Source of the DNA: Streptomyces griseoviridis
GTDB taxonomy: Bacteria; Actinomycetota; Actinomycetes; Streptomycetales; Streptomycetaceae
NCBI RefSeq assembly: GCF_005222485.1
Contig: NZ_CP029078.1
Location: forward strand, 6,511,501-6,575,500
Reading direction: 5' to 3'
Length of the DNA: 64,000 bases
Shown: one piece after another, positions 26,516-34,933 of the stretch
Numbering within the stretch: the stretch's first letter is position 1
Layout: every line of letters begins with the position of its first letter
Position numbers and translations under genes: made by a program
Notes under the pieces: model-generated
Database searches by the model: none
What the model was told of the DNA's origin: nothing
The model's input: only the letters and a program-made list of their open reading frames with translations

Positions 26516-27433
26516 GTGACTGGCTCGACCCCTCCCCGGAAGCGCCGCTTCCCCCTGTCGGGAGCGGACAAGGAGCCGTCCGACGGCTCCCGAGGCGCAC
26601 GTGACGACAACGGGCGGGGCTCATCCGACGGATCGGCCTCGCTCGAACCGACGGCCGGCGGGGCTGACCTCCCGGCGCCGTCCCACGAGGCACCCGCACC
26701 CGTCGCCAGGCGACGGGCGGCGGTGCTGCGTGACAAGGTCCGGGAGGGCGCCCGCAAGGGCGGCAGCCGCGCCAGGGCGGGCCTCGGCTACCTGGCGGAC
26801 CGGATCATCGACAACGCCCCGCGGATCCCCGTACGCGACCTCGCGACGCTCCGCGGACAGTTCCCCGGACTCGGCCCCGAGGAACTCGCCGACAAACTCG
26901 TGACGGGCGCCGCGAGCGCCACCGCCACCGTCGGCGCGGGCATCGGAGCGGCCGCCATGATGCCGGTACCGCCGGCCATGCCCGCCGAACTGGCCGCCGA
27001 GATCACCGGCGTCGCCGCGATCGAGCTGAAACTGATCGCCGAGCTGTACGAGGTCTACGGCGTCAGACCGCCGGGCAATCTGAAGCAGCGCAGCACCGCG
27101 TATCTGAGCGCCTGGTCGGGGCAGCGCGGTATCCAGGTGACCAGACCGTCGACGGTGAAGTCGGCGATGAACGGTCACATGAAGCAGCAGATGCGCCAGC
27201 AGATCATGAAGCGCATGGTGCGCGACCTGCCGAACCTGATGCCGTTCATGGTCGGGGCCGCCGTCGGCGCGCTCATGAACCGCAGGGACACCAGAAAGCT
27301 CGCCGCCCGGGTCCGCACCGACCTCCGCGCCGCCCAGGTGCCGTGGGAGGAGCTGCCGGAGCTGCCGCCCCTGGAGACCCCGCCCGACCCGCTGGACGCG
27401 GGTCTGCTGCCCCCCAAGGAACTCGGGAGCTGA
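26516..27433 (+). CDS. Conserved actinobacterial protein with a hydrophobic core, EcsC-like
   Basis: A 305-residue protein starting at GTG 26516. The first about 75 residues are polar and low-complexity. Residues about 100-190 include an Ala/Gly-rich hydrophobic stretch and the pattern TGVAAIELKLIAELYEVYG, which resembles EcsC family proteins, and a second hydrophobic stretch lies near 240-255. It may be membrane associated. It is probably co-transcribed with the DUF4193 gene. Function unknown; the EcsC comparison is by eye. Confidence 0.65.
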   Translation: MTGSTPPRKRRFPLSGADKEPSDGSRGARDDNGRGSSDGSASLEPTAGGADLPAPSHEAPAPVARRRAAVLRDKVREGARKGGSRARAGLGYLADRIIDNAPRIPVRDLATLRGQFPGLGPEELADKLVTGAASATATVGAGIGAAAMMPVPPAMPAELAAEITGVAAIELKLIAELYEVYGVRPPGNLKQRSTAYLSAWSGQRGIQVTRPSTVKSAMNGHMKQQMRQQIMKRMVRDLPNLMPFMVGAAVGALMNRRDTRKLAARVRTDLRAAQVPWEELPELPPLETPPDPLDAGLLPPKELGS

Positions 27434-27516
27434 CCCGCCCCGACCGTCCGGCCTCCGCGATGCCGGGTGCCGGCCGCTCCAGGGCCCGCGCAGTGACCGT
27501 CGTCCCGGAAAAAGCT

Positions 27517-27542
27517 CGGGCGCTGATGTGTGTCAGCGCCCG
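27517..27542 (-). terminator. Terminator of the DUF3093 gene
   Basis: CGGGCGCTGA (27517-27526), 6-nt loop, TCAGCGCCCG (27533-27542). On the minus strand it is followed by AGCTTTTTCC, giving a classical stem and T-tract. Confidence 0.85.
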
Positions 27543-27571
27543 CGTGGTCGGTCCTGCCCGTCGGTCGCCGT

Positions 27572-28036
27572 CTACCCGGCGGCCTCGCGGCCCGCGCGCA
27601 GCGCCTCGGCCAGCTTCTCGGGCTCGCGCGTCGACAGGTACAGGTAGGGCGTCGGGTCCTGGGGGTCGGTGACCTCCACCCGCAGCGCGGTGGGGATGTA
27701 CGCCCGCAGCAGCAGGAAGGCGCGGGTGTCCGCCTTGTGGGTCCGCCAGGCGCGGGCCTCATCGGCGTCCAGGATCTCGGAGGGGCCCAGCGCCGACAGC
27801 GGGATCTTCGCCTCGCCCGCGATCAGCGAGCCGCCCACCACGCGGATCCGCACCGAGCCGTACGCGCTCGCCATCACCGCGGCCACCGCGGTGCCGCCGA
27901 CCAGGCCGCCGAGCAGCGGAAGCGTGCCGAACGGCAGCATGATCAGGGCCAGGGCGACCCCGACCATGAGGGAGATCAGCCACCAGGACCTGGGGGCCGT
28001 GAGGCGTTCTTCGTACGGGGCGGCGGAGAGCTGCAT
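27572..28036 (-). CDS. DUF3093 family membrane protein
   Basis: A 154-residue protein with two closely spaced N-terminal membrane helices (about 19-58) and a soluble C-terminal domain with mixed beta structure, the usual DUF3093 layout (WWLISLM at the first helix, ARAWRTHKADTRAFLLLR in the domain). It is conserved in Actinobacteria next to dut. Function is unknown. It is divergent from the thioesterase gene; only 58 bp separate the two starts. Confidence 0.85.
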   Translation of the reverse strand: MQLSAAPYEERLTAPRSWWLISLMVGVALALIMLPFGTLPLLGGLVGGTAVAAVMASAYGSVRIRVVGGSLIAGEAKIPLSALGPSEILDADEARAWRTHKADTRAFLLLRAYIPTALRVEVTDPQDPTPYLYLSTREPEKLAEALRAGREAAG

Positions 28037-28080
28037 GGAGCCAAGCTTGGCACGGTGTCCTGAACCGGCCGACGCGCGGG

Positions 28081-28086
28081 TAAGGT
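28081..28086 (+). promoter_or_regulatory. -10 element TAAGGT before the thioesterase gene
   Basis: TAAGGT ends 8 nt before GTG 28095 and no Shine-Dalgarno is visible, consistent with a leaderless or near-leaderless transcript of the thioesterase-dut operon. No good -35 was found. Confidence 0.45.
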
Positions 28087-28094
28087 CTGCGGCT

Positions 28095-28679
28095 GTGAGT
28101 CGTACATCCGCAGCTCTTGAGCCTCCCGCCGACGCGGTGAAACCCGTGCGGCACCCCGACGCTCCCGCGCCCGGTGAGCTGCTCGGCGCGCACTACGAAC
28201 ACTGTTTCGGATGCGGCGGCGGACAGCCCCACGGGCTGCGCCTCGAGGCACGGGCCGGTGAGGGGGTCACCCTCACCGCGGAGTTCACCGTGCGCCCCGC
28301 CCACCAGGGCGCCCCGGGACTCGCGCACGGCGGGGTGCTGGCCACCGCCCTCGACGAGACGCTCGGCTCGCTGAACTGGCTGCTGCGGAAGATCGCCGTC
28401 ACCGGACGCCTGGAGACCGACTTCGTGCGGCCGGTGCCGGTGGACACCGTGCTGCACCTGACGGCCGAGGTGACGGCCGTGGCCGGACGGAAGATCTACT
28501 CGACCGCGACCGGACGGATCGGCGGCCCCGAGGGCCCCGTCGCCGTGCGCGCCGACGCCCTCTTCGTCGAGGTGAAGGTCGAGCACTTCATCGACAACGG
28601 CCGCCCGGCGGAGATCAGGGCCGCCATGAACGACCCGGACCAGAGCCGGCGCGCCCGCGCCTTCGAGGTGAACCCGTGA
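28095..28679 (+). CDS. PaaI-type hot-dog thioesterase
   Basis: A 194-residue protein with a hot-dog fold of the PaaI/acyl-CoA thioesterase group. The signature HCFGCG...HGLRL near residue 36 and the helix GLAHGGVLATALDE near 77, containing the catalytic acidic residue, are intact. Such enzymes hydrolyse acyl-CoA thioesters. The start is GTG 28095. Its stop overlaps the GTG of dut (GTGA), so the genes are translationally coupled although the biochemical link is unclear. Confidence 0.85.
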   Translation: MSRTSAALEPPADAVKPVRHPDAPAPGELLGAHYEHCFGCGGGQPHGLRLEARAGEGVTLTAEFTVRPAHQGAPGLAHGGVLATALDETLGSLNWLLRKIAVTGRLETDFVRPVPVDTVLHLTAEVTAVAGRKIYSTATGRIGGPEGPVAVRADALFVEVKVEHFIDNGRPAEIRAAMNDPDQSRRARAFEVNP

Positions 28680-29236
28680 GTCCTGTGCGCCGCGAGCCGC
28701 TGTCCGTGCTGATCAGGCGCGTCGACCCGGACGTACCGCTTCCGTCGTACGCGCTCCCCGGTGACGCCGGAGCCGATCTGCGGACCACCGAGGACTGCTC
28801 CCTGGCACCCGGTGAGCGCGCCGTCCTGCCCACCGGGGTGTCTGTGGCGCTCCCGGAGGGGTACGCGGCCTTCGTGCACCCTCGTTCGGGGCTCGCCGCC
28901 CGGTGCGGCGTCGCCCTGGTGAATGCCCCGGGGACGGTTGATGCCGGGTACCGTGGGGAGATCAAGGTGATCGTGGTGAATCTCGATCCGCGCGAGACGG
29001 TGCGGTTCGAGCGCTTCGACCGGATCGCCCAACTGGTGGTCCAGCAGGTCGAAAGGGTCCGCTTCCAGGAGGTCGCGGAGCTTCCCGGCTCGGTACGGGC
29101 CGAAGGGGGCTTCGGGTCCACCGGCGGTCACGCCGCGGTGGACCCGACGGGCAGCACAATCGGTGAGGTCGCCGACGGCGGCCCAACGGGTGGGAATCGA
29201 TACGCTTCGGTCGTATCCGACCGGGAAGGACAGTGA
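28676..29236 (+). CDS. dut: dUTP diphosphatase
   Basis: A 186-residue trimeric-type dUTPase, converting dUTP to dUMP and pyrophosphate and keeping uracil out of DNA. Conserved motifs are all present: DAGADL (1), HPRSGLAAR (2), VNAPGTVDAGYRGEIKV (3), the fourth beside RIAQLVVQ, and the C-terminal GGFGSTGGH (5). Starting at GTG 28676, it overlaps the upstream thioesterase. The tail after motif 5 is about 30 residues longer than in E. coli and polar. Confidence 0.93.
   Translation: MSPVRREPLSVLIRRVDPDVPLPSYALPGDAGADLRTTEDCSLAPGERAVLPTGVSVALPEGYAAFVHPRSGLAARCGVALVNAPGTVDAGYRGEIKVIVVNLDPRETVRFERFDRIAQLVVQQVERVRFQEVAELPGSVRAEGGFGSTGGHAAVDPTGSTIGEVADGGPTGGNRYASVVSDREGQ
29201..29206 (+). promoter_or_regulatory. 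-10 element TACGCT for the DUF3710 gene
   Basis: TACGCT lies 31 nt before GTG 29238, followed by GGAAGGAC as ribosome site, giving a short 5'-UTR. It lies inside the 3' end of dut. Confidence 0.4.
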
Positions 29237-29237
29237 C

Positions 29238-29999
29238 GTGTTCGGACGTCGCAACAAGAAGGGTGCCGCCGAGGACGCGGCCGGCGAGGCCGAGCAGGTC
29301 GTCGACAGTGTCGACACTGAGGCGGGCGGCACGGAGGCCGAGCGCGAGCGCGCGCGGCTGGAGCCGGAGCCCCGGCCGGACGGACCGTGGGACGACACCG
29401 AGGTCCGTGACCCCGCCGAGGGCCGCGTCGACCTGGGCGGTCTGTTCGTACCCGGTGTCGACGGCATGGAGCTGCGGGTCGAGGTCGCGGGCGACGCGAT
29501 CGTCGCGGCCACCGTCGTGCTGCGCGACAGCGCCGTCCAGCTCCAGGCCTTCGCCGCTCCCAAGCGCGAGGGCATCTGGGGCGAGGTGCGGGACGAGATC
29601 GCGGGCGGCATCACCCAGCAGGGTGGCATCGTCGACGAGGTCGAGGGCCCGCTCGGCTGGGAGCTGCGCGCCCAGGTGCCGGTGCAGCTGCCGGACGGCA
29701 CGGGCGGCTTCCAGGTCGTGCGGTTCGTCGGCGTGGACGGTCCCCGCTGGTTCCTGCGCGGAGTGATCTCCGGGCAGGGCGCGGTGCAGCCGCAGGCGGC
29801 CGGTCTGCTGGAGAACATCTTCCGGGACACCGTGGTGGTCCGCGGCGAGGGCCCGATGGCCCCCCGTGACCCGATCGTCCTGAAGCTCCCGAACGACGCG
29901 CAGATGGTCCCCGAGGGCGTCCAGCAGGAGGAGAACTCCCGCTTCTCCGGCGGCATGGGCCAGCTCCAGCGCGGTCCGGAGATCACCGAGGTCCGCTGA
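29238..29999 (+). CDS. DUF3710 family protein
   Basis: A 253-residue soluble protein starting VFGRRNKKG at GTG 29238. The first about 55 residues are charged, mostly acidic; the rest is a mixed alpha/beta domain typical of DUF3710, with WGEVRDEIAGGI and RGEGPMAPRDPIVLKLP. Its position directly after dut is conserved in streptomycetes as I recall. No catalytic motif is evident; function unknown. A strong hairpin terminator follows about 110 bp later. Confidence 0.82.
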   Translation: MFGRRNKKGAAEDAAGEAEQVVDSVDTEAGGTEAERERARLEPEPRPDGPWDDTEVRDPAEGRVDLGGLFVPGVDGMELRVEVAGDAIVAATVVLRDSAVQLQAFAAPKREGIWGEVRDEIAGGITQQGGIVDEVEGPLGWELRAQVPVQLPDGTGGFQVVRFVGVDGPRWFLRGVISGQGAVQPQAAGLLENIFRDTVVVRGEGPMAPRDPIVLKLPNDAQMVPEGVQQEENSRFSGGMGQLQRGPEITEVR

Positions 30000-30076
30000 C
30001 CGAAGGGGCCGTCGAGGCCGCCGTCCCGGGTCCGACGCGGTCTGCGCCGTGGCGACCGGGGCGCACAGAGGCACAG

Positions 30077-30104
30077 CACACAGAAGAACGCACACAGAAG
30101 AACG
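30077..30104. repeat. Two tandem copies of CACACAGAAGAACG
   Basis: Exact 14-nt copies at 30077-30090 and 30091-30104 in the gap before the terminator. Probably a replication-slippage duplication. Confidence 0.75.
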
Positions 30105-30110
30105 CGGAAG

Positions 30111-30152
30111 CACGCGGAAGGGCCGCACCCACGGGTGCGGCCCTTCCGCGTG
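30111..30152. terminator. Very strong hairpin terminator after the DUF3710 gene
   Basis: A perfect 20-bp inverted repeat: CACGCGGAAGGGCCGCACCC at 30111-30130 and its complement at 30133-30152, with only 2 nt between. No T-tract, but the stem is the longest exact one in the window. Confidence 0.85.
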
Positions 30153-30167
30153 TCCGTGCCCGCACTC

Positions 30168-30196
30168 TTGACGGCCCATTGGTCCGGACCTACGGT
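30168..30196 (+). promoter_or_regulatory. Promoter TTGACG-N17-TACGGT with an embedded GGTCCGGACC palindrome
   Basis: TTGACG (30168-30173) and TACGGT (30191-30196) have the ideal 17-bp spacing of a housekeeping promoter. The perfect palindrome GGTCCGGACC (30181-30190), part of TTGGTCCGGACC, sits between the boxes and resembles GntR/DasR-type sites (TGGTCTAGACCA-like). A repressor there would block polymerase. Confidence 0.6.
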
Positions 30197-30264
30197 CTGC
30201 GCTCAACGCCTCTGTTCATAAAGGCGCTTGTCGTTCACATACGAGAACGAAAGGCCCCCCACGC

Positions 30265-31431
30265 ATGCGCAGAACCGCTCTCCTCGCCGGTGTCGCCGCC
30301 CTCCTCGCCGGCGCCCTCTCCTGGCCCGCCCAGGCAGCCCCCACCACGTTCGCCCACCCCGGCGTCACGGTCTCCCGGAGCCAGCTCGACTTCGTCCGCG
30401 ACCGGGTCGGCGCCGGAGCCCAGCCCTGGAAGGGCGCCTTCGACCAGATGATGGCGAGCAAGTACGCCGACCTGAACCGCACCCCCAAGCCGCGGGCCAC
30501 CGTCGAGTGCGGCTCGTACTCCAACCCCAACTACGGCTGCACCGACGAGCGCGAGGACGCGATAGCCGCCTACACCGACGCCCTCGCCTGGTACCTCACC
30601 CGCGACGAGCGGTACGCGAAGAAGTCCATCGCCCTCATGGACGCCTGGTCGGCGGTGATCAAGGACCACACCAACAGCAACGCGCCCCTGCAGACCGGCT
30701 GGGCCGGCTCCTCCTGGCCCAAGGCCGCCGAGATCATCAAGTACACGTACACCGGCGGCTGGGCCAACTCCGGCCGGTTCGCGACCATGCTCCGCGACGT
30801 CTACCTGCCCGAGGTCATCGGCGGCTCCAACTCCAACGGCAACTGGGAGCTGTCGATGATGGAGGCCGCCGTCGGCATCTCCGTCTTCCTGGAGGACAGG
30901 ACCTCCTACGACAAGGCGCTGGCGAAGTTCCGCACCCGCGCCGCCGCCTACGTCTATCTCGCCTCCGACGGCGACCTCCCCAAGACCGTCCCCAGCCAGA
31001 ACCTCACCACCCGGGACAAGATCGTCAGCTACTGGCAGGGCCAGTCGACGTTCGTCACCGGACTCACCCAGGAGACCTGCCGCGACTTCACCCATACGGG
31101 GTACGGCATCTCCGCGATCTCGCACATCGCCGAGACCAGCCGCATCCAGGGCCAGGACCTCTACGGCACCGACGTCGGCGAGCGGCTGCGCCAGGCGCTC
31201 GGCTTCCAGGCCAAGTACCAGCTCGGCACGGCCGCCCCGAGCTGGCTGTGCGGAGGCTCCCTGAACCTGGGGCTCGGGCCCGTCACCGAGGTCGGCTACA
31301 ACGCCCTGCACAACCGCCTCGGCATCGCCATGACCAACACCGAGGCCCTCACCCGGCAGAACCGCCCGGCCGGCAGCGACAACCTCTTCGTCGCCTGGGA
31401 GACCCTCACCCACGGCGACAACCCCAACTGA
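30265..31431 (+). CDS. Secreted alginate-lyase-family polysaccharide lyase
   Basis: A 388-residue protein with a Sec signal peptide (about 1-24, cleavage after AQA) and an all-helical toroid domain of the alginate_lyase family. Conserved-looking segments include NSNGNWELSMMEA near residue 194, WYLTRDERYAKK near 112 and FTHTGYGISAISH near 275. Such enzymes cleave uronate-containing polysaccharides by beta-elimination outside the cell. GAAAGG precedes the ATG. The promoter has a candidate repressor site, fitting substrate or carbon control. Exact substrate is not predictable. Confidence 0.85.
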   Translation: MRRTALLAGVAALLAGALSWPAQAAPTTFAHPGVTVSRSQLDFVRDRVGAGAQPWKGAFDQMMASKYADLNRTPKPRATVECGSYSNPNYGCTDEREDAIAAYTDALAWYLTRDERYAKKSIALMDAWSAVIKDHTNSNAPLQTGWAGSSWPKAAEIIKYTYTGGWANSGRFATMLRDVYLPEVIGGSNSNGNWELSMMEAAVGISVFLEDRTSYDKALAKFRTRAAAYVYLASDGDLPKTVPSQNLTTRDKIVSYWQGQSTFVTGLTQETCRDFTHTGYGISAISHIAETSRIQGQDLYGTDVGERLRQALGFQAKYQLGTAAPSWLCGGSLNLGLGPVTEVGYNALHNRLGIAMTNTEALTRQNRPAGSDNLFVAWETLTHGDNPN

Positions 31432-31440
31432 ACCGCGCTC

Positions 31441-31486
31441 CCGCGCCGCACCCCCGACAGAGCCCCGGGTCGGGGGTGCGGCGCGG
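31441..31486 (+). terminator. Hairpin terminator after the lyase gene
   Basis: CCGCGCCGCACCCCCGAC (31441-31458) pairs exactly with 31469-31486 around a 10-nt loop. Its right arm is part of a 21-nt direct repeat. Confidence 0.75.
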
Positions 31487-31528
31487 CCTCGGCCGTGGCC
31501 CCGGGCCGGGGTGCGGCGCGGCCTCGGC
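31473..31528. repeat. 21-nt direct repeat between the lyase gene and kdpD
   Basis: GGGGTGCGGCGCGGCCTCGG plus a C occurs at 31473-31493 and 31508-31528. The first copy forms the right arm of the terminator hairpin, so the second may give an alternative pairing partner for the left arm. Confidence 0.7.
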
Positions 31529-31652
31529 GGCGGCCCGCGCGTCAGAGTTGCGTCAAAGACGTCTCCCCGGCAGGTCCCGGCCCCTTTTGTCGCGAAAGCT
31601 GGCCGTAAGGTCGACGCTGCGTAGGCGGCAGTGACCGGAAGACAATGGAGCC

Positions 31653-34205
31653 ATGGGACGCGGCAAGCTTCGGATATACCTCGGCGCGGCACCGGGCGTG
31701 GGCAAGACGTACGCCATGCTCTCCGAGGCCCACCGCCGGGTGGAGCGCGGCACCGACTGCGTCGTCGCCTTCGTGGAGCACCACGACAGGCCCCGCACCG
31801 AGGTCATGCTGCACGGCCTCGAACAGGTGCCCCGCCGCGACCTCGAACACCGCGGGGCCGCCTTCACCGAGATGGACATCGACGCCGTCCTCGCCCGCGC
31901 CCCCCAGGTCGCCCTGGTGGACGAACTCGCCCACACCAACGTCCCCGGCTCCCGCAACGCCAAGCGCTGGCAGGACGTCGAGGAACTCCTCGCGGCGGGC
32001 GTCGACGTCGTCTCCACCGTCAACATCCAGCACCTGGAATCACTCGGCGACGTCGTCGAGTCGATCACCGGGGTGCGGCAGCGGGAGACCGTGCCGGACG
32101 AGGTGGTGCGGCGGGCCGACCAGATCGAACTGGTCGACATGTCGCCCGAGGCGCTGCGCCGCCGGATGGCGCACGGCAACGTCTACCAGCCGGACAAGGT
32201 CGACGCGGCCCTGTCCAACTACTTCCGTCCGGGCAACCTCACCGCCCTGCGGGAACTGGCGCTGCTGTGGGTGGCCGACCGGGTCGACGCCTACCTCCAG
32301 CGGTACCGCAGCGAACACCGCGTCTCGCGGATCTGGGGCTCGCGGGAGCGGATCGTCGTCGGACTGACCGGCGGACCCGAGGGCCGCACCCTGATCAGGC
32401 GGGCCGCCCGGCTCGCCGAGAAGGGCGCGGGCGGCGAGGTGCTCGCCGTCTACATAGCCAGCAGCGACGGCCTCACCGCGGCCTCGCCCAAGGAACTGGC
32501 CGTCCAGCGGACCCTGGTCGAGGACCTCGGCGGAACGTTCCACCATGTCGTCGGCGACGACATACCGGCCGCCCTCCTCGCCTTCGCGCGCGGAGTCAAC
32601 GCCACCCAGATCATGCTGGGCGTCTCCCGCCGCAAGACCTGGCAGTACGTCTTCGGACCGGGCGTCGGCGCGACCGTCGCCCGCGACTCGGGACCCGACC
32701 TCGACGTCCACCTGATCACCCACCCCGAGGCGGGCAAGGGCCGCGGCCTCCCGGTGGCCAGGGGCGCCAGGCTCGGCCGGGCCCGCATCCTGTGGGGCTG
32801 GCTGGTCGGCGTCGGCGGCCCGGTCGCCCTCGCGCTGCTGCTCAACACCGTCCACCTCGGCCTCGCCAACGACATGCTGCTGTTCCTGGCCGTGACGGTG
32901 GCCGCCGCCCTGCTCGGCGGACTGCTCCCCGCGCTCGCCTCGGCCGCCGTCGGCTCGCTGCTGCTGAACTACTTCTACACACCGCCCCTGCACCGCTGGA
33001 CCGTCGCCGACCCCAAGAACATCGTCGCCATCGCGATCTTCGTCGGCGTCGGGGTCTCGGTGGCCTCCGTGGTGGACCTGGCCGCCCGCCGCACCCACCA
33101 GGCGGCCAGGCTGCGCGCCGAGTCCGAGATCCTCTCCTTCCTCGCGGGCAACGTGCTGCGCGGCGAGACCGGCCTCGAAGACCTCCTGGAACGGGTCAGG
33201 GAGACCTTCGGCATGGAGTCGGCCGCCCTCCTCGAACGGGCGAGCGACGTCGAGCCCTGGACCTGCGCGGGCCGCTCGGGCACCGGACCACCGGTCCAGC
33301 GCCCCGAGGAGGCCGACGTGGACGTGCCCGTCGGCGACCACATGGCGCTCGCCCTCACCGGCCGGGTGCTGCCCGCCGAGGACCGCAGGGTGCTCGCCGC
33401 GTTCGCCGCCCAGGCCGCCGTCGTCCTGGACCGCAGACGGCTGCGCGAGGAGGCCGACCGGGCCCGCGCACTGGCCGAGGGCAACCGCATCCGCACCGCG
33501 CTGCTGGCCGCCGTCAGCCATGACCTGCGCACTCCGCTGGCCGGCATCAAGGCCGCCGTGACGTCGCTGCGCTCGGACGACGTGGCCTGGTCGGACGAGG
33601 ACCAGGCGGAGCTGCTCGAAGGCATTGAGGAGGGCGCCGACCGGCTCGACCACCTGGTCGGCAATCTCCTCGACATGTCCAGGCTCCAGACCGGCACCGT
33701 CACCCCGCTGATCCGCGAGATCGACCTCGACGAGGTGGTGCCGATGGCGCTCGTCGGGGTGCCCGAGGACGGCGTCGCCCTCGACGTCCCGGAGACGCTG
33801 CCGATGGTCGCCGTCGACCCGGGGCTGCTGGAGCGGTCGGTCGCCAACCTCGTGGAGAACGCCGTCAAGTACAGCCCGCGCGACAGCGACGTCCTGGTGG
33901 CCGCCAGCGCCATCGCGGACCGGGTGGAGGTCCGGGTGGTCGACCGCGGGCCCGGCGTCCCCGACGACGCCAAGGAGCGCATCTTCGAGCCCTTCCAGCG
34001 GTACGGCGACGCCCCGCGCGGCGCGGGCGTCGGCCTCGGGCTCGCGGTGGCGCGCGGCTTCGCCGAGGCCATGGGCGGCAGCCTCACCGCCGAGGACACG
34101 CCCGGCGGCGGCCTGACCATGGTCCTCTCCCTGCGGGCGGCAGGATCACGTCCGGAGGATCTCCACCCCGTACGACCGGAAGAACCGGAAAGGCAGGCCT
34201 CATGA
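31653..34205 (+). CDS. kdpD: Sensor histidine kinase KdpD
   Basis: An 850-residue KdpD. The N-terminal sensor domain has the Walker A GAAPGVGKT (11-19); a universal-stress-protein-like domain follows (about 220-355), where c-di-AMP binds in some Firmicutes. Four membrane helices lie at about 372-470, then a GAF-like segment, HisKA with His623 in AVSHDLRTPLAG, and an ATP-binding domain with GAGVGLGLAVA. It senses potassium or turgor. The ATG overlaps no upstream gene; its stop overlaps the kdpE ATG (ATGA). No kdpFABC genes are in the window. Confidence 0.93.
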   Translation: MGRGKLRIYLGAAPGVGKTYAMLSEAHRRVERGTDCVVAFVEHHDRPRTEVMLHGLEQVPRRDLEHRGAAFTEMDIDAVLARAPQVALVDELAHTNVPGSRNAKRWQDVEELLAAGVDVVSTVNIQHLESLGDVVESITGVRQRETVPDEVVRRADQIELVDMSPEALRRRMAHGNVYQPDKVDAALSNYFRPGNLTALRELALLWVADRVDAYLQRYRSEHRVSRIWGSRERIVVGLTGGPEGRTLIRRAARLAEKGAGGEVLAVYIASSDGLTAASPKELAVQRTLVEDLGGTFHHVVGDDIPAALLAFARGVNATQIMLGVSRRKTWQYVFGPGVGATVARDSGPDLDVHLITHPEAGKGRGLPVARGARLGRARILWGWLVGVGGPVALALLLNTVHLGLANDMLLFLAVTVAAALLGGLLPALASAAVGSLLLNYFYTPPLHRWTVADPKNIVAIAIFVGVGVSVASVVDLAARRTHQAARLRAESEILSFLAGNVLRGETGLEDLLERVRETFGMESAALLERASDVEPWTCAGRSGTGPPVQRPEEADVDVPVGDHMALALTGRVLPAEDRRVLAAFAAQAAVVLDRRRLREEADRARALAEGNRIRTALLAAVSHDLRTPLAGIKAAVTSLRSDDVAWSDEDQAELLEGIEEGADRLDHLVGNLLDMSRLQTGTVTPLIREIDLDEVVPMALVGVPEDGVALDVPETLPMVAVDPGLLERSVANLVENAVKYSPRDSDVLVAASAIADRVEVRVVDRGPGVPDDAKERIFEPFQRYGDAPRGAGVGLGLAVARGFAEAMGGSLTAEDTPGGGLTMVLSLRAAGSRPEDLHPVRPEEPERQAS

Positions 34206-34888
34206 CCAGGGTGCTCGTGATCGACGACGAGCCGCAGATCGTGCGCGCCCTCGTGATCAACCTCAGAGCCCGCAAGTACGAGGTCGACGCCGCCCACGAC
34301 GGCGCCACCGCCCTCCAGCTGGCCGCCGCCCGCCACCCCGACGTGATCGTCCTCGACCTCGGCCTGCCCGACATGGACGGCGTCGAGGTCATCCGCGGCC
34401 TGCGCGGCTGGACCCGGGTGCCGATCCTGGTGCTCTCCGCCCGGCACTCGTCCGACGAGAAGGTCGAGGCCCTGGACGCCGGCGCCGACGACTACGTCAC
34501 CAAGCCGTTCGGCATGGACGAACTCCTCGCCCGGCTGCGCGCCGCCGTCCGCAGGGCCGAACCCGTCGGCGCGGGCGAGGACGACGTGACGACGGTGGAG
34601 ACCGAGGGGTTCACCGTCGACCTCGCCGCGAAGAAGGTCAACCGCGGCGGCAGGGACGTCCGCCTCACCCCCACCGAGTGGCACCTCCTGGAGGTGCTGG
34701 TCCGCAACACCGGGCGGCTGGTCAGCCAGAAGCAGCTCCTCCAGGAGGTGTGGGGCCCCTCGTACGGCACGGAGACGAACTACCTGCGGGTCTACATGGC
34801 CCAGCTGCGCAGGAAGCTGGAGACCGACCCGTCGCATCCGCGGCACTTCATCACCGAACCGGGCATGGGGTACCGGTTCGAACGGTAG
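34202..34888 (+). CDS. kdpE: Response regulator KdpE
   Basis: A 228-residue OmpR/PhoB-type regulator. The receiver has the acidic pair in VIDDEPQ, phosphoacceptor Asp52 in VIVLDLGLPDMDG and lysine in VTKPFGMDE; the winged helix (about 130-228) ends EPGMGYRFER. It is translationally coupled to kdpD by a 4-nt overlap. With the kpd transporter genes absent here, it must act on distant targets, or the transporter is encoded elsewhere in the genome. Confidence 0.93.
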   Translation: MTRVLVIDDEPQIVRALVINLRARKYEVDAAHDGATALQLAAARHPDVIVLDLGLPDMDGVEVIRGLRGWTRVPILVLSARHSSDEKVEALDAGADDYVTKPFGMDELLARLRAAVRRAEPVGAGEDDVTTVETEGFTVDLAAKKVNRGGRDVRLTPTEWHLLEVLVRNTGRLVSQKQLLQEVWGPSYGTETNYLRVYMAQLRRKLETDPSHPRHFITEPGMGYRFER

Positions 34889-34921
34889 AGCGGTCGGTAC
34901 GGCGCTGTCGGTGGGCCCCGG

Positions 34922-34927
34922 TACGCT
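34922..34927 (+). promoter_or_regulatory. -10 element TACGCT placing the start at the ATG (leaderless)
   Basis: TACGCT ends 6 nt before the ATG at 34934, with no Shine-Dalgarno. It gives the OB-fold/DUF3159 pair its own promoter separate from kdpDE. Confidence 0.5.
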
Positions 34928-34933
34928 TTCGGT

